Of a DNA stretch of 59,091 bases, positions 19,746 through 31,491 are shown piece after piece. The DNA is taken from assembly GCF_016841685.1 (NCBI RefSeq), contig NZ_JAENYR010000017.1, positions 1 to 59,091 of the forward strand, read 5' to 3'. Within the stretch, counting starts at the first letter, position 1, and each line of letters begins with the position of its first letter. Both the position numbers and the translations under genes were made by a program. Below the pieces are notes generated by a model. The model saw only the letters and a program-made list of their open reading frames with translations, ran no database searches and was not told where the DNA came from. This stretch comes from Thiohalomonas denitrificans. Its GTDB lineage: Bacteria > Pseudomonadota > Gammaproteobacteria > Thiohalomonadales > Thiohalomonadaceae.

Positions 19746-20801
19746 TCAGGTCTTCAGCGCCGGATGGACTATCTCTCCGTCCCGGAGATTGATACCGGCG
19801 GCCAGTGACGGGTCTTCCTCCCAGCCGGGTTGGGCGAGACGTTCGGCAAACGGGAGCAGTGCTGCCGAAAGCGCCTGTGAGGCGGAGCGCGGCACGGCAC
19901 CGGGCATGTTGGTCACACCGAAGTGCACGACACCTTCCCATATAAAGGTGGGGTCGGCATAGGTGGTGGGGCGTGTGGTTTCGATACATCCACCCTGATC
20001 GACCGAGATGTCGATCACGGCACTGCCCGTCGACATCCGTCGAATAACCTCCCCGGAGACCAGATGAGGCGCGCGGGCGCCGGGGATCAATACGGCCCCG
20101 ATGAGCAGGTCCGCCGCTGTCACTGCGCTTTCCAGTTCGTGTGTGTACGGGTAAAGGGCGGTAACGTTCGGTCCCAGGTCGCGCATGGCCTCCAGCTTCT
20201 CCCGTTTCTTGTCGAATACGGTCACTTCGGCGCCCAGCGCGGCGGCGACTCGTGTGGCACTGCCTCCGGCCACTCCGGCGCCGAGTACCACGACCCGCCC
20301 CCGCTCTGCGGCAGGCAATCCACCGAGCAGCAGGCCTTTGCCGCCCTGGGGCGCATGCAGCAGGTGAGCACCGACCTGAGCGGCGACACGCCCGGCAATA
20401 TCGCTCATTGGTGCCAGCAGGGGCAGACCACCATCTGCCTCCACAGTCTCGAAGGCGACCGCTGTCAAGCCGATATCGAGCAAATCGGCCATCAGTTTCG
20501 GCTCGGCGGCGAGGTGCAGATAACAGAACAGCAGATGGCCCCGATGGAGCAGCTTCAGCTCTTCCGGCTGCGGCTCCTTGACCTTGATGACCATCTCCGC
20601 CCGCTCGTAGACGGCAACGGCATCCGGCAAAAGACCCACGCCCGCGGCGCGGTACTGTTCGTCATCGTAACCACTGGCGGTACCCGCCCCCATCTGGATG
20701 AACACCTCGTTTCCGCGGCGTACCAGTTCCGCTGCGGCGGCGGGAACCAATCCGACACGACCCTCCAGCGTCTTCATTTCCGTGGGGATACCGATGCGCA
20801 T
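19746..20801 (-). CDS. ald: Alanine dehydrogenase
   Basis: 351 residues. MRIGIPTEMKTLEGRVGLVP is the family start, and GGAGA five bases upstream of 20801 supports it. The NAD-binding motif is VVLGAGVAGGSATRVA, and the segment VIDISVDQGGCIETTRPT carries the conserved catalytic aspartate. It interconverts alanine and pyruvate plus ammonia with NAD. It is divergent from trxB. The protein is slightly shorter than the usual ~370 residues, the difference being at the C-terminus. Confidence 0.92.
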   Translation of the reverse strand: MRIGIPTEMKTLEGRVGLVPAAAAELVRRGNEVFIQMGAGTASGYDDEQYRAAGVGLLPDAVAVYERAEMVIKVKEPQPEELKLLHRGHLLFCYLHLAAEPKLMADLLDIGLTAVAFETVEADGGLPLLAPMSDIAGRVAAQVGAHLLHAPQGGKGLLLGGLPAAERGRVVVLGAGVAGGSATRVAAALGAEVTVFDKKREKLEAMRDLGPNVTALYPYTHELESAVTAADLLIGAVLIPGARAPHLVSGEVIRRMSTGSAVIDISVDQGGCIETTRPTTYADPTFIWEGVVHFGVTNMPGAVPRSASQALSAALLPFAERLAQPGWEEDPSLAAGINLRDGEIVHPALKT

Positions 20802-21083
20802 AGCGTCTCCTTTACCCTGTGTACCGCATTTCGTACCATAGCCGGCCTTCGCCACCTACACTTCTGCACTAGCTGACGAACCGTCATCCAAGGTGCGTTA
20901 GTTAGAAATGCAGGTTTAAAAAGGTGCATAGAGCACCCACATAGTTCACATCCATGGAAACGGGTGCCGTCACACGAGATACCGGGGCTGTTGGGCCCAA
21001 GGGCACCGTGGCTGGGCACTTACAGCCGATACCCGTTTGCGAATGGCAACTACAAATACGGTCGAATTGCGTTCGGAGTCTAA

Positions 21084-22043
<960 letters not shown>

Positions 22044-22097
22044 AGCGGCACCTCTGCACAGCGCCAAGGCACCGAATATCTGCAATAAAGGAGCTGC

Positions 22098-22148
22098 ACC
22101 ACAGAGGCGTTAAGTAGGCAGAGCTTCGCTCTTCGTCCTCTGCGGTGA
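22098..22148. repeat. CGCAGAG-type palindromic repeat, copy 3 (short)
   Basis: ACCACAGAGGCGTTAAGTAG on the left and CGTCCTCTGCGGTG on the right are degenerate inverted ends of the family seen at 16367 and 19647. Only about 50 bp. Confidence 0.55.
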
Positions 22149-22230
22149 ACGTCTTCCTTCCGGGCCATCGGCTGGTACCGGCGTCAGCACGGCACTACAC
22201 TGCCTGAGTAGACTTCCACCGGGACCGCTA

Positions 22231-23382
22231 ATGCAGGTTTCTGTTGTTGCCAGCCTGTCCGAGATCGAATGCGAAGCATGGGATCGCCTCGCCGAGCCGA
22301 CAGGCAACCCGTTTCTTCGTTACGCATTTCTTGAGGGGCTCGAACGATTCGACTGTCTCGGTGAACGCTGGGGCTGGCTGCCCCGCCACCTGGTCGTTCA
22401 TGAAAAAGACGAGTTGATCGGTGCCGCTCCCCTTTACCTCAAAACCAACTCCTATGGTGAGTTCGTCTTCGACTGGTCATGGGCAGACGCATGGGAGCGG
22501 GCCGGAGGCCGCTATTATCCCAAACTGGTATCCGGCATCCCCTACACTCCGGTGACCGGCCCCCGACTTTTGACAGCCGAAGGTACCGATACGGCAGCTG
22601 TTCGACAGACCCTCGCCACAAGCGAACTGGAGTTGGCCAGAGAGTTGGGGGTCTCCTCGCTGCACTGGCTTTTCCCGACAGTGGAAGAGCTCGATAGCCA
22701 CCTCGTCGGTGGAGAACTGATGCGCCGCCTTGGCACCCAGTTCCACTGGTACAACCGGGGCTACCGCGACTTCGATGACTTCCTCGATCGCTTCACCGCA
22801 CAAAAACGCAAGAAGATAAAACGGGAGCGAAAACGGGTCGCGGAGGCCGGGATCGAGCTGGAGGTGCTCTCGGGGCAAGAAGCAACCAATGAGCACTGGC
22901 GGGTCTTTCATCGCTTCTATTGCACCACTTTCGAGCGGCATGGTGGCTATCCAACCCTCACCGAGGGATTTTTTCGTCATCTGGGCGAGACCATGCCCGA
23001 TGCAATACTCCTCGTGCTCGCCCGCAAGGGTGGGGACTACGTGGCCGGCGCCTTTAATCTGCGGGGCCGGGACGCTTTATTCGGCCGCCACTGGGGCTGT
23101 GCCGAAGCATTCCACAGTCTTCATTTCGAGGCCTGCTACTATACCGGCATCGAGTACTGCATCCGGGAGGGGCTGGCCCGATTCGAACCGGGAGCCCAGG
23201 GCGAACACAAGGTCTCCCGTGGCTTCGAACCGGTGCCCTCCTGGTCCGCCCACTGGCTGGCCGATGCCGGGTTCAGCGCCTCTGTTCGCCGCTACGTGGA
23301 AAACGAAGAAGCACTGATGCGCGATTATATGGACGAACTTGCCGGGCACTTGCCGTTCAAACAGGATACAGCGGCAAAATGA
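22231..23382 (+). CDS. FemAB/GNAT-like N-acyltransferase (COG3146 type)
   Basis: 383 residues. The opening of [25 protein letters not shown] and the segment [21 protein letters not shown] are typical of the COG3146/DUF482 group of predicted N-acyltransferases related to peptidoglycan-interpeptide FemAB enzymes. The C-terminal half ([32 protein letters not shown]) carries the most conserved blocks. The substrate is unknown. It overlaps the start of aat by 4 bp, so the two are probably translated together, which hints at a link to aminoacyl-tRNA-dependent transfer. Confidence 0.8.
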   Translation: MQVSVVASLSEIECEAWDRLAEPTGNPFLRYAFLEGLERFDCLGERWGWLPRHLVVHEKDELIGAAPLYLKTNSYGEFVFDWSWADAWERAGGRYYPKLVSGIPYTPVTGPRLLTAEGTDTAAVRQTLATSELELARELGVSSLHWLFPTVEELDSHLVGGELMRRLGTQFHWYNRGYRDFDDFLDRFTAQKRKKIKRERKRVAEAGIELEVLSGQEATNEHWRVFHRFYCTTFERHGGYPTLTEGFFRHLGETMPDAILLVLARKGGDYVAGAFNLRGRDALFGRHWGCAEAFHSLHFEACYYTGIEYCIREGLARFEPGAQGEHKVSRGFEPVPSWSAHWLADAGFSASVRRYVENEEALMRDYMDELAGHLPFKQDTAAK

Positions 23383-24104
23383 GAGAGACCGGCGCCCCGT
23401 TTCTGCTGGAGCCCGGGCGGCCCGGATTTCCCGATCCGGAGCTGGCCCTGGAGGATCCCGACGGTCTGCTTGCGATCGGGGGCGATCTCTCGCCGCGGCG
23501 CCTGCTGTCCGGCTACCGGATGGGTATCTTCCCCTGGTATAGCGAGGAACAGCCGATTCTGTGGTGGACCCCCGACCCGCGAGCGGTGCTGTTTCCCGCG
23601 GACCTCAAGGTCTCCCGCAGTCTTCGCAAGGCGCTGCGCAAACACCCCTTCGAGGTGACCCTGGATCGTGCTTTTGACGCCGTCATCGAGGGCTGTGCGG
23701 CCCCGCGCGGCGACGGCCTGGGCACCTGGATCACCCCTGAAATGAATGCCGCCTACCACCGGCTGCATGAAATGGGCTTCGCCCATTCGGTGGAGAGCTG
23801 GGAGGCGGATGAGCTGATCGGAGGGCTTTACGGTATTGCCATCGGGAGGGTATTTTTCGGCGAATCGATGTTCACCCGCCGAACCAATGCGTCGAAAATC
23901 GCCTTCGTACACCTGGTTCGCCAGTTGCAGGCCTGGGGATTCGAATTGATCGATTGTCAGGTGGCTTCGGAGCACCTGGCCAGTTTTGGCGCAATGGATA
24001 TTCCGCGCCGGGAATTTATGAGCCTTTTGGATGATCATTGTGAGCGTCCCGGGGTCCCTTCACCGTGGCATTTCGATACGGACCCGACGGAGTTTCTCTG
24101 GTGA
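23379..24104 (+). CDS. aat: Leucyl/phenylalanyl-tRNA-protein transferase
   Basis: 241 residues. [26 protein letters not shown] is the diagnostic N-terminal region (shown here as key segments LLAIGGDLS and GIFPWY), with [15 protein letters not shown] and FFGESMF following. It adds Leu or Phe to proteins with N-terminal Arg or Lys, creating N-degrons read by ClpS. It overlaps the acyltransferase stop by 4 bp and its own stop shares a base with the bpt start. Confidence 0.95.
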   Translation: MRETGAPFLLEPGRPGFPDPELALEDPDGLLAIGGDLSPRRLLSGYRMGIFPWYSEEQPILWWTPDPRAVLFPADLKVSRSLRKALRKHPFEVTLDRAFDAVIEGCAAPRGDGLGTWITPEMNAAYHRLHEMGFAHSVESWEADELIGGLYGIAIGRVFFGESMFTRRTNASKIAFVHLVRQLQAWGFELIDCQVASEHLASFGAMDIPRREFMSLLDDHCERPGVPSPWHFDTDPTEFLW

Positions 24105-24829
24105 TGAATGAACTGAATCACTTCATTCCGCCGGATATGGCCTTCTACGCCACCCCGCCGCACGAGTGCAGCTATTTCCCCGAGCGGCGCGCGGTCACCC
24201 TCTTCGCCGATCCTCATGTGCCGATGAGTAACCAGCTCTACGGCGTGCTGGCTCCGCTCGGTTTTCGCCGCAGCGGAGAGTATGTCTATCGTCCACGCTG
24301 CTCTCACTGCGATGCCTGCCAGCCGGCACGCATTCCGATCCGGGATGTTCGGCTTAACCGCAGCCAAAAGCGCACCTGGAAAGAAAACCGGGACCTCCGG
24401 GTCATACGCCGCCCCGCCGGATATCATGAAGAACACTACCGGCTCTATCGAGACTATATCCACGCGCGTCACGCCGAAGGCGGCATGGATGTGGACAGCG
24501 TCGAACAGTACACGGCCTTTCTGACCAGTAGCTGGTCCGACACCGACTTCGTGGAATTCCGCAGCCCTGAGCGACTGCTCGCGATTGCGGTCGTGGACCG
24601 ATTCGACCATGGCCTGTCGGCGGTGTACACCTTCTTCGACCCCCGGGAGCGCAGGCGTGGACTCGGCACCTATGCCGTGCTCTGGCAGATGGAAGAGGCG
24701 CGGCAGCTTGGACTCGACTATGTCTATCTCGGCTATTACATCGCCGAATCGCCAAAGATGGCCTACAAGCGAAACTACCGCCCCCTCGAGATCCTTGTGA
24801 ATGGTTACTGGAAACCGATAGAAACCTGA
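24104..24829 (+). CDS. bpt: Aspartate/glutamate leucyltransferase (Bpt, arginyltransferase-like)
   Basis: 241 residues. CSYFPERRAVTLFADP, the cysteine cluster RCSHCDACQPARIP, and YYIAESPKMAYKRNYRP are hallmarks of the ATE/Bpt family. Bacterial members transfer leucine to N-terminal Asp or Glu, feeding the same ClpS-ClpAP route as Aat. The ATG at 24104 overlaps the aat stop by one base (GTGATGA), which fixes the start; the longer frame lies inside aat. Confidence 0.93.
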   Translation: MNELNHFIPPDMAFYATPPHECSYFPERRAVTLFADPHVPMSNQLYGVLAPLGFRRSGEYVYRPRCSHCDACQPARIPIRDVRLNRSQKRTWKENRDLRVIRRPAGYHEEHYRLYRDYIHARHAEGGMDVDSVEQYTAFLTSSWSDTDFVEFRSPERLLAIAVVDRFDHGLSAVYTFFDPRERRRGLGTYAVLWQMEEARQLGLDYVYLGYYIAESPKMAYKRNYRPLEILVNGYWKPIET

Positions 24830-24869
24830 AAGCTCTTCTACTGCCCGTAGAGCACTTCCAGTAATCCAA

Positions 24870-25105
24870 CGCGGATTCTGTTGGGTCCACAAAATCGTCG
24901 AGGCCAGGGGGCGCTGCGCAGGCCGCGGCTTCGGGCGTCCTGCCCTTTCACCGCATACCGGCCATCCTGGCCATCAGGGTGGCTCCCTTTCAAGCGGCGC
25001 ACAAATCTGCCGGGAGCGGATTTGGACGGCCGCAGGCCGGCCCGAAGGGCGGGCTCCAGGGATGGAGTCCGCAACGCCGGGATCGGCGATTCAGGACCCA
25101 ACCCT
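24870..25105. repeat. GC-rich intergenic element with inverted ends
   Basis: TTGGGTCCACAAAATCG on the left and CGATTCAGGACCCAACC on the right are partly inverted. The interior contains repeated palindromes of the GGCCGCAGGCCGGCC kind and CAGGGATGGAGT. Together with 25106-25330 it fills the 500-bp gap between bpt and infA. No credible gene; no tRNA seen. Confidence 0.5.
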
Positions 25106-25337
25106 TCGGGCTCGGGACCGTTTTGCCCGCCTGGACTGCGTTACAGCTCGCTCATGTGAGGCAACCACATCACTCGCTGTGCCTTGCCAGCGAACAAAAC
25201 GGCCGCGAGCAGCGTTGGATGATTAGAAGTGCCCTATACTTGCTCTTTGATTCCTGCGGCGAGATCGGGCACTATAAGCCGCCTTTGAAACGTAGGTGTA
25301 AACGCCTACCTCATTTCCAACTAAAAACGAAGACTGC

Positions 25338-25556
25338 ATGGCGAAAGAAGAGAGCATCGAGATGGAAGGGGTGGTCATCGAGACCCTTCCGAATACCATG
25401 TTCCGCGTCGAACTGGAGAATGGCCACGTGGTTACGGCACATATCTCCGGCAAAATGCGTAAGCACTACATCCGCATCCTGACCGGCGACAAGGTCACGG
25501 TTCAGGTGACCCCCTACGACTTGTCGAAGGGGCGTATCACTTTCCGCACCCGCTAA
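25338..25556 (+). CDS. infA: Translation initiation factor IF-1
   Basis: 72 residues, the exact family length. An S1/OB-fold protein starting [18 protein letters not shown] with [12 protein letters not shown] and the conserved [14 protein letters not shown] strands. It binds the 30S A site during initiation. Position between bpt and clpA follows the aat-infA-clpA order of E. coli. Confidence 0.97.
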   Translation: MAKEESIEMEGVVIETLPNTMFRVELENGHVVTAHISGKMRKHYIRILTGDKVTVQVTPYDLSKGRITFRTR

Positions 25557-25686
25557 ATATCAAGCCGGCACCGCACCGCTGAAGGAAAAAGTGTCCGACC
25601 GGGTGACCGGCCGGCGCTTTGGCGTGCGCGCTTGTCCGAGGCGAATGCGCAGAGTTCAACCTGCGCCCTGCGGTTACCCTGAAACG

Positions 25687-25724
25687 AAAAACGCCCGACC
25701 GGTTTCCCGGGCCAGGCGCTTTCG
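25687..25724 (-). terminator. Rho-independent terminator after clpA
   Basis: On the minus strand CGCCTGGCCCGG, a GAAA loop and CCGGTCGGGCG form an imperfect GC-rich stem followed directly by TTTTT. It lies 23 bp past the clpA stop codon. The reverse direction lacks a clean U-run, so it mainly serves clpA. Confidence 0.6.
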
Positions 25725-25746
25725 TGCGTGCGGAGGGTCGGGCCGG

Positions 25747-28008
25747 TTAATGCACTACCGCCTCCTCCTTGCCCTCGAACTCGAAGGTGAGTTCGTCGTT
25801 TTGCTCGGTGACGATAACGTGACCGCCTCCCTCCAGCCGTCCGAACAGCAACTCCTCCGCCAGGGATTTCTTGATGTGTTCCTTGATAATCCGGGCCATG
25901 GGCCGGGCACCCATGGTGGGGTCGTAACCTCGCTTGGCCAGCCAGGCCTTCGCCGTCTCGTCGATATCGAGGGTGACGCCCTTCTCTTCCAGCTGCGCCT
26001 CAAGCTCCATGATGAACTTCTCCACCACATGCTTGATGGTGTCCGCCTCCAGGGACTTGAACTGGATGATGCCGTCGAGCCGGTTACGGAACTCCGGCGA
26101 GAACATCTTTTTGACCATCTCCAGGCTGTCCGTGGAATGGTCCTGCGGCGCGAAGCCGATGGAAGCCTTCGCCAGCTGTTCGGCGCCGGCGTTGGTGGTC
26201 ATGACGATGATCACATTGCGGAAGTCCGCCTTGCGACCATTGTTGTCGGTCAGGGTGCCGTGGTCCATCACCTGCAGCAGCAGATTGAATACTTCCGGAT
26301 GCGCCTTCTCGATCTCGTCAAGCAGCAACACCGCATGCGGATGCTTGGTGACCGCCTCGGTCAACAGGCCGCCCTGGTCGAAGCCGACATACCCCGGCGG
26401 TGCACCAATGAGACGCGAAACCGTGTGCCGCTCCATGTATTCCGACATATCGAACCGAATCAGTTCAATGCCGAGCACCCGTGCCAGCTGACGTGTCACC
26501 TCGGTCTTGCCGACCCCGGTCGGCCCTGCGAACAGGAACGAGCCAATCGGCCGCTGATCCTGACCTAGCCCCGAGCGCGCCATCTTGATGGCCGTCGACA
26601 GCGTACTGATCGCCTCGTCCTGACCATAGATCATCAACTTCAGATCCCGTTCCAGGGTACGCAGGCTCTCCTTGTCCGAGCTGGAGACCGTCTTCGGCGG
26701 GATGCGGGCCATCTTTGCGATCACCTCTTCGATGTCCTTAACGCCCACCGTTTTCTTGCGCTTCGATGCCGGCAACAGCCGCTGTTGGGCACCGGCCTCG
26801 TCAATGACGTCGATCGCCTTGTCGGGGAGATGGCGTTCCTGGATATAGCGGGCCGAGAGGTCCGCCGCTGTCTTCAGCGCCTGCTTTGTGTAACGCACAC
26901 TGTGGTGTGACTCAAAGCGGGTCTTCAGCCCCTCCAGGATCTGGAAGGTCTCTTCGGCGGTCGGCTCCGGCACATCGATCTTCTGAAAGCGGCGTGCCAG
27001 GGCGTGATCCTTCTCGAAGATGCCCCGGTACTCCTGATAGGTGGTGGAGCCGATGCACTTGAGCTCACCGGAGGCCAGCACCGGCTTTATCAGATTGGAG
27101 GCATCCATCGCCCCTCCCGAAGCCGCACCGGCACCGATGATGGTATGGATCTCATCGATGAACAGAATCGCGCCCTTTTCCCGCTTGAGCTGGGCGAGCA
27201 CCGCCTTCAGGCGTTTCTCGAAATCACCCCGGTATTTGGTGCCGGCGAGGAGCGCTCCCATATCCAGGGAGTGTACGGTGGCGTCTTTCAACACCTCCGG
27301 GACTTCGCCGTCCACCACCCGCTTTGCCAGCCCTTCCGCCAGCGCGGTCTTTCCCACGCCGGCTTCACCGACGAATAGCGGATTGTTCTTTCGGCGCCGG
27401 CAAAGCACCTGCATGGTCCGCTGCAGTTCCTGTTTGCGACCGATGAGCGGATCAATGCGACCTTTGCGCGCCATTTCGTTCAGGTTGGTGGCGTAGGATT
27501 CGAGGGGGCTGCGGGCGGACTCCTGTTCCGCCTCGGCGGCACCCAACTCATCCTCGTCGGACTCCTCTTCCCCCGGATTTTTGGCGATACCGTGGGAAAT
27601 ATAATCGACGATATCCAGGCGGGTAATCTGTTGTTTATTCAGGAAGAATACGGCCTGGGACTCTTTTTCACTGAAAATGGCGGCCAACACGTTGGCGCCC
27701 GTGGCCTCCTTTTTTTCAGAGGACTGGACCTGGAAAACCGCCCGCTGCAGAACGCGCTGGAACCCCAGCGTGGGTTGGGTTTCGCGATCGCTGTTCTCGG
27801 GCAGCAATGGCACGGTCTCGTCCAGAAAGGCGGAGAGCTCGCGTCGCAGCGTGTCCATATCAGAGCCGCAAGCCCGGAGCACCTCTACGGCTGACGGGTT
27901 GTCCAGCAATGCAAGCAACAGGTGCTCCACCGTCATATATTCGTGACGCTTGGCCCGCGCTTCCTTGAAAGCCAGATTCAGGGTGAACTCGAGCTCTTTA
28001 CTTAGCAT
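25747..28008 (-). CDS. clpA: ATP-dependent Clp protease ATP-binding subunit ClpA
   Basis: 753 residues. Two Clp-N repeats occupy about residues 1-145, an acidic linker follows, then two AAA+ modules with Walker A GEAGVGKT near 214 and GPTGVGKT near 495. The ClpP-docking loop reads IGF (family IGL/IGF). It unfolds ClpS-delivered N-degron substrates and SsrA-tagged proteins into ClpP, which is not in this window. It starts 16 bp downstream of the clpS stop. Confidence 0.96.
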   Translation of the reverse strand: MLSKELEFTLNLAFKEARAKRHEYMTVEHLLLALLDNPSAVEVLRACGSDMDTLRRELSAFLDETVPLLPENSDRETQPTLGFQRVLQRAVFQVQSSEKKEATGANVLAAIFSEKESQAVFFLNKQQITRLDIVDYISHGIAKNPGEEESDEDELGAAEAEQESARSPLESYATNLNEMARKGRIDPLIGRKQELQRTMQVLCRRRKNNPLFVGEAGVGKTALAEGLAKRVVDGEVPEVLKDATVHSLDMGALLAGTKYRGDFEKRLKAVLAQLKREKGAILFIDEIHTIIGAGAASGGAMDASNLIKPVLASGELKCIGSTTYQEYRGIFEKDHALARRFQKIDVPEPTAEETFQILEGLKTRFESHHSVRYTKQALKTAADLSARYIQERHLPDKAIDVIDEAGAQQRLLPASKRKKTVGVKDIEEVIAKMARIPPKTVSSSDKESLRTLERDLKLMIYGQDEAISTLSTAIKMARSGLGQDQRPIGSFLFAGPTGVGKTEVTRQLARVLGIELIRFDMSEYMERHTVSRLIGAPPGYVGFDQGGLLTEAVTKHPHAVLLLDEIEKAHPEVFNLLLQVMDHGTLTDNNGRKADFRNVIIVMTTNAGAEQLAKASIGFAPQDHSTDSLEMVKKMFSPEFRNRLDGIIQFKSLEADTIKHVVEKFIMELEAQLEEKGVTLDIDETAKAWLAKRGYDPTMGARPMARIIKEHIKKSLAEELLFGRLEGGGHVIVTEQNDELTFEFEGKEEAVVH

Positions 28009-28023
28009 GATTACCTCGTGGGC

Positions 28024-28350
28024 TTAGGCAGCTTCCATTGTGCAAAGGAGCGGGTGTTCGTGCTTGCGTGCATGTTCGCAGACCTGCACTACTTTCGTTT
28101 CGGCGATGTCCCGAGCAAAAGTGCCGCAAACTGCTTTACCTTCGGTATGTATCGCAAGCATCACCCGCGTCGCTTTATGGCGATCCATGCCGAAAAACTG
28201 CTCCAATACATGGACGACGAAGTCCATTGGAGTATAGTCATCGTTCAGTAAAATGACTTTGTACATGGGTGGCCGTCTTAGTTCCGGCTTACTCTCTTGG
28301 ACCACCAGACTTTCGTCGTGTTCGTGTTGGGTCTTGTCCTTTTTCGACAT
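28024..28350 (-). CDS. clpS: ClpS adaptor protein
   Basis: 108 residues from the ATG at 28350 ([13 protein letters not shown]). The core [19 protein letters not shown] has the N-degron pocket residues (NDDYT), and [22 protein letters not shown] completes the fold. It selects Leu, Phe, Tyr and Trp N-termini and hands them to ClpA. Cotranscribed with clpA. Confidence 0.95.
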   Translation of the reverse strand: MSKKDKTQHEHDESLVVQESKPELRRPPMYKVILLNDDYTPMDFVVHVLEQFFGMDRHKATRVMLAIHTEGKAVCGTFARDIAETKVVQVCEHARKHEHPLLCTMEAA

Positions 28351-28677
28351 GACCTGTTCCCCAAAAGCTTGCAAGAATTATGGGTCAACCCAAGACGGCC
28401 CTGGAACCTCTTTCCAGCGCCTGGTTGGATAAACCCTGTAAAAATTAGAGATTCCACGCATCTTCAGGTTCCCCTCGAACCCGTGTTGTTGCAGTGAAGC
28501 TCTTAGCCGTAAGTGTACTATGCCCAGCCACGGGTAAAACCATGAATTTTGTACGTGATGGTGGGCGGTTCGAGCGGGAATACCACTCCCCCTGGAAGGG
28601 TCCGATCTTCCGGTTAGCTAAACGAAAAAGGACGAAAGTCCAGCTTCGCCCTCCTCGTCTCCGGTGTCCGGTTCGAC
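28351..28677. other. clpS-icd intergenic region
   Basis: About 330 bp. A short stem GGAC-TTTC-GTCC followed by TTTTT on the minus strand near 28624-28640 is a weak terminator candidate for icd. Short ORFs on both strands show no conserved features. cspD, found here in E. coli, is absent. Confidence 0.35.
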
Positions 28678-29934
28678 TCACATGTTGTCGATGACGGCGT
28701 CGCCGAATCCTGAACAGCTCAACAGGCTTGCGCCCTCCATCAGCCGCTCGAAATCATAGGTCACGGTCTTGGCCGCAATGGCACCGGCCATACCCTTGAC
28801 GATACGATCGGCAGCTTCGCCCCAGCCCAGATGGCGCAACATCATTTCGGCAGAGAGGATCAGCGAGCCGGGATTCACCTGGTTCTTGCCGGCATATTTG
28901 GGTGCGGTACCGTGGGTCGCCTCGAACATCGCCACGCTGTCGGACAGGTTGGCCCCCGGCGCGATGCCGATGCCACCCACCTGCGCCGCCAAAGCGTCGG
29001 ATACGTAGTCACCGTTCAGATTCAGAGTGGCGATCACATCGTATTCGGCCGGGCGCAGGAGGATCTGCTGCAGAAAGGCATCAGCGATGGAATCCTTGAT
29101 GATGATCGCCTTCCCGCTTCTGGGGTTTTTCAGGGTCATCCAGGGGCCGCCGTCCAGCAACTCGGCGCCGAACTCCTCGGCTGCCAGTTCATAGCCCCAG
29201 TTTTTGAAGGCGCCTTCGGTGAATTTCATGATATTGCCCTTGTGCACCAGGGTTACCGAATCGCGCTCATTATCAATGGCGTACTGGATGGCCTTGCGTA
29301 CCAGGCGCTTGGTGCCCTCTTCTGATACCGGCTTGATGCCGATCCCCGAACTCTCCGGGAAGCGGATTTTGGTCACGCCCATTTCGTTCCGGAAGAAGTC
29401 GATTACCTTCCTGACCTCGGGGGTACCGGCAGCCCATTCGATACCGGCGTAGATATCTTCGGAGTTCTCGCGGAAGATGACCATATCGGTCTTTTCCGGC
29501 TCCTTTACGGGGCTGGGAGTACCCTGATAGTAGCGTACGGGGCGCAGACACACGTAAAGGTCCAGATCCTGGCGCAGGGTCACGTTCAGAGAGCGAATAC
29601 CGCCACCGACCGGCGTCGTCAGCGGGCCCTTGATGGCCACGGAAAAATCCCTGATCGCCTGTAGCGTCTCGGCCGGCAACCAGGTGTTCTCGCCGTAGCG
29701 TTCGTTGGCCTTCTCGCCGGCGTAGATTTCCATCCAGGCAATGGAGCGTTCACCACCGAAGGCTTTTTCCACGGCAGCGTCGACCACCTTGCGCATCACC
29801 GGCGTGATGTCGACTCCTGTGCCATCGCCTTCAATAAAGGGCACAATGGGGCGCTTCGAAACCTTCAGCGAAAAGTCGGCGTTCACGGTAATTTTCTCAC
29901 CGTTTTCGGGCACCTGGATCTTGTCGTAGGCCAT
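28678..29934 (-). CDS. icd: NADP-dependent isocitrate dehydrogenase
   Basis: 418 residues. The sequence [14 protein letters not shown], the regulatory and substrate serine in [34 protein letters not shown], and the metal-binding and cofactor segments [10 protein letters not shown] and [12 protein letters not shown] follow the E. coli-type homodimeric enzyme. It makes 2-oxoglutarate, CO2 and NADPH in the TCA cycle. GGAG five bases upstream fixes the start at 29934. Divergent from rluE. Confidence 0.96.
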   Translation of the reverse strand: MAYDKIQVPENGEKITVNADFSLKVSKRPIVPFIEGDGTGVDITPVMRKVVDAAVEKAFGGERSIAWMEIYAGEKANERYGENTWLPAETLQAIRDFSVAIKGPLTTPVGGGIRSLNVTLRQDLDLYVCLRPVRYYQGTPSPVKEPEKTDMVIFRENSEDIYAGIEWAAGTPEVRKVIDFFRNEMGVTKIRFPESSGIGIKPVSEEGTKRLVRKAIQYAIDNERDSVTLVHKGNIMKFTEGAFKNWGYELAAEEFGAELLDGGPWMTLKNPRSGKAIIIKDSIADAFLQQILLRPAEYDVIATLNLNGDYVSDALAAQVGGIGIAPGANLSDSVAMFEATHGTAPKYAGKNQVNPGSLILSAEMMLRHLGWGEAADRIVKGMAGAIAAKTVTYDFERLMEGASLLSCSGFGDAVIDNM

Positions 29935-30215
29935 GCTCACTCCACTTCCGGAAAGCCAAAAAGAGTCGCGGATTCTAGCATTCCGCCCGCAATTTTCGGT
30001 AGTTTCCCGAACACAGCGCCGCATACCGACCCCGGGGAAGCAAAGAATTACTTTAGTTTGGTACTGCAAGATATTGAATTAAAACAATAATAGATAAAAC
30101 CGGTTCTTAGTCCATCGAAACACGACGGCCTGAAGGCCGACAACAACGCAAGGCACGCCCCGGGAGATACTCACGTGACGAGCTAAAGCCCAACCTGTCG
30201 CGGTATTCGATTTCC

Positions 30216-30869
30216 ATGACGAGACTTATCCTGTTCAACAAGCCCTACGGCGTCCTCACTCAGTTTCGGGATAATGAGGGCCGTGTCACCCTGGCAGACT
30301 ACATTTCCATCAAGGGCGTCTATCCGGCCGGACGGTTGGACCGGGACAGTGAGGGATTGCTGCTGCTGACCGATTCGGGTCCCTTGCAGCACCGGATTGC
30401 CGACCCGCGTCATAAACTTGCCAAGACCTATTGGGTCCAAGTGGAGAGAGAGCCCGGCAAGGAGGTGTTGCAGCAGCTGGCCATGGGGGTGAACTTGAAA
30501 GATGGCCGAACCCGGCCGGCGAAGGTGGAGCGAATTGCCGAACCGGAACTCTGGCCGCGAGTTCCACCGGTGCGAGAGCGTAAGTCGATACCTACCGCCT
30601 GGCTGCAGCTGACCCTGACCGAGGGCCGGAATCGACAGGTCCGGCGCATGACCGCGGCGGTCGGTTATCCGACCCTGCGTCTGGTTCGTGTAGCCATCGG
30701 CCCGTTTGTACTGGAAGGGCTGGCGCCCGGCGAGTGGCGCGAGGTTGACCCCGAACAGTATCGGGGTATAGTTCCGCGGAAACCGACCCAGCGGCCGGTT
30801 CCTCGACACCGACGAGGAGACAGCCATGAGTACCGAAAAGCCACACGTCACCGTCGCCGCGATCATTGA
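30216..30869 (+). CDS. rluE: 23S rRNA pseudouridine synthase (RluE type)
   Basis: 217 residues. A compact RsuA/RluE enzyme without an S4 domain: [14 protein letters not shown], the catalytic [11 protein letters not shown] with Asp42, and [21 protein letters not shown]. RluE modifies U2457 of 23S rRNA in E. coli. The last ~15 residues are an arginine/histidine-rich tail encoded in a 44-bp overlap with nudJ, so the natural C-terminus has been extended into the next gene. Confidence 0.9.
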   Translation: MTRLILFNKPYGVLTQFRDNEGRVTLADYISIKGVYPAGRLDRDSEGLLLLTDSGPLQHRIADPRHKLAKTYWVQVEREPGKEVLQQLAMGVNLKDGRTRPAKVERIAEPELWPRVPPVRERKSIPTAWLQLTLTEGRNRQVRRMTAAVGYPTLRLVRVAIGPFVLEGLAPGEWREVDPEQYRGIVPRKPTQRPVPRHRRGDSHEYRKATRHRRRDH

Positions 30870-31275
30870 ACACGATGATCGGTTTTTGCTCGTGGAGGAG
30901 CAGCCTGCAGAGACGGTGGTGCTGAACCAGCCTGCCGGACACGTGGAACCCGGAGAGTCGATCCTCAGCGCCGTCATCCGCGAAACCTTCGAAGAGACGG
31001 GGCGTCACTTCACGCCCGATGCCCTGATCGGCATCTATACATGGACGAATCCACGTACTGGCGCCTGCTTTGTCCGCTTCGCCATCCATGGCCAGGCTTC
31101 GGATGCCGACGAGTCCCATGAGCTGGATAAAGATATTATCGAAACACTCTGGCTCAATCGGGTCGAGATTTGGTCTCAACGCCACAAATTGCGCAGCCCC
31201 ATGGTGCTGCGGGTAATCGACGATTATCTCGCCGGTCACCGCCATCCGTTGAGCATATTGACCGATATCAGCTAA
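30826..31275 (+). CDS. nudJ: Nudix hydrolase NudJ (phosphatase-like)
   Basis: 149 residues. The Nudix box begins [20 protein letters not shown] and ends TG, matching Gx5Ex7REUxEEx[22 protein letters not shown] and the C-terminal WLNRVEIW also fit NudJ (YmfB), which hydrolyses HMP-PP and nucleoside phosphates. GAGGAGA upstream is a strong ribosome site. The rluE-nudJ-mnmA-hflD order follows E. coli. Confidence 0.92.
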   Translation: MSTEKPHVTVAAIIEHDDRFLLVEEQPAETVVLNQPAGHVEPGESILSAVIRETFEETGRHFTPDALIGIYTWTNPRTGACFVRFAIHGQASDADESHELDKDIIETLWLNRVEIWSQRHKLRSPMVLRVIDDYLAGHRHPLSILTDIS

Positions 31276-31491
31276 CCCGAAGATTTCATGATTCGTGCCG
31301 AGATCACGCAGGATATCGGTCTCGCCAAGGAAATTTTCGAGGGAGCGGCGTATCGGTCAGGTCTATGGACGGACTGTTAGGGCGAAGCAGAATGCCCGAG
31401 CCGAGATTACGGCCGACTGAGAAACTGTTTTTTGTGAATCAAGAGACAAGTGAGATCGGTGCAAATTCATGAAAGATTCGAGCTAAATCCG

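Noticed and set aside
24830-25337. Possible tRNA gene between bpt and infA, as near infA in E. coli
   Set aside because: No cloverleaf, T-loop GTTCRANNC or anticodon arm found in the gap.
28494-28694. Possible cspD-like gene between clpS and icd
   Set aside because: The 66-codon ORF lacks the RNP motifs of cold-shock proteins.
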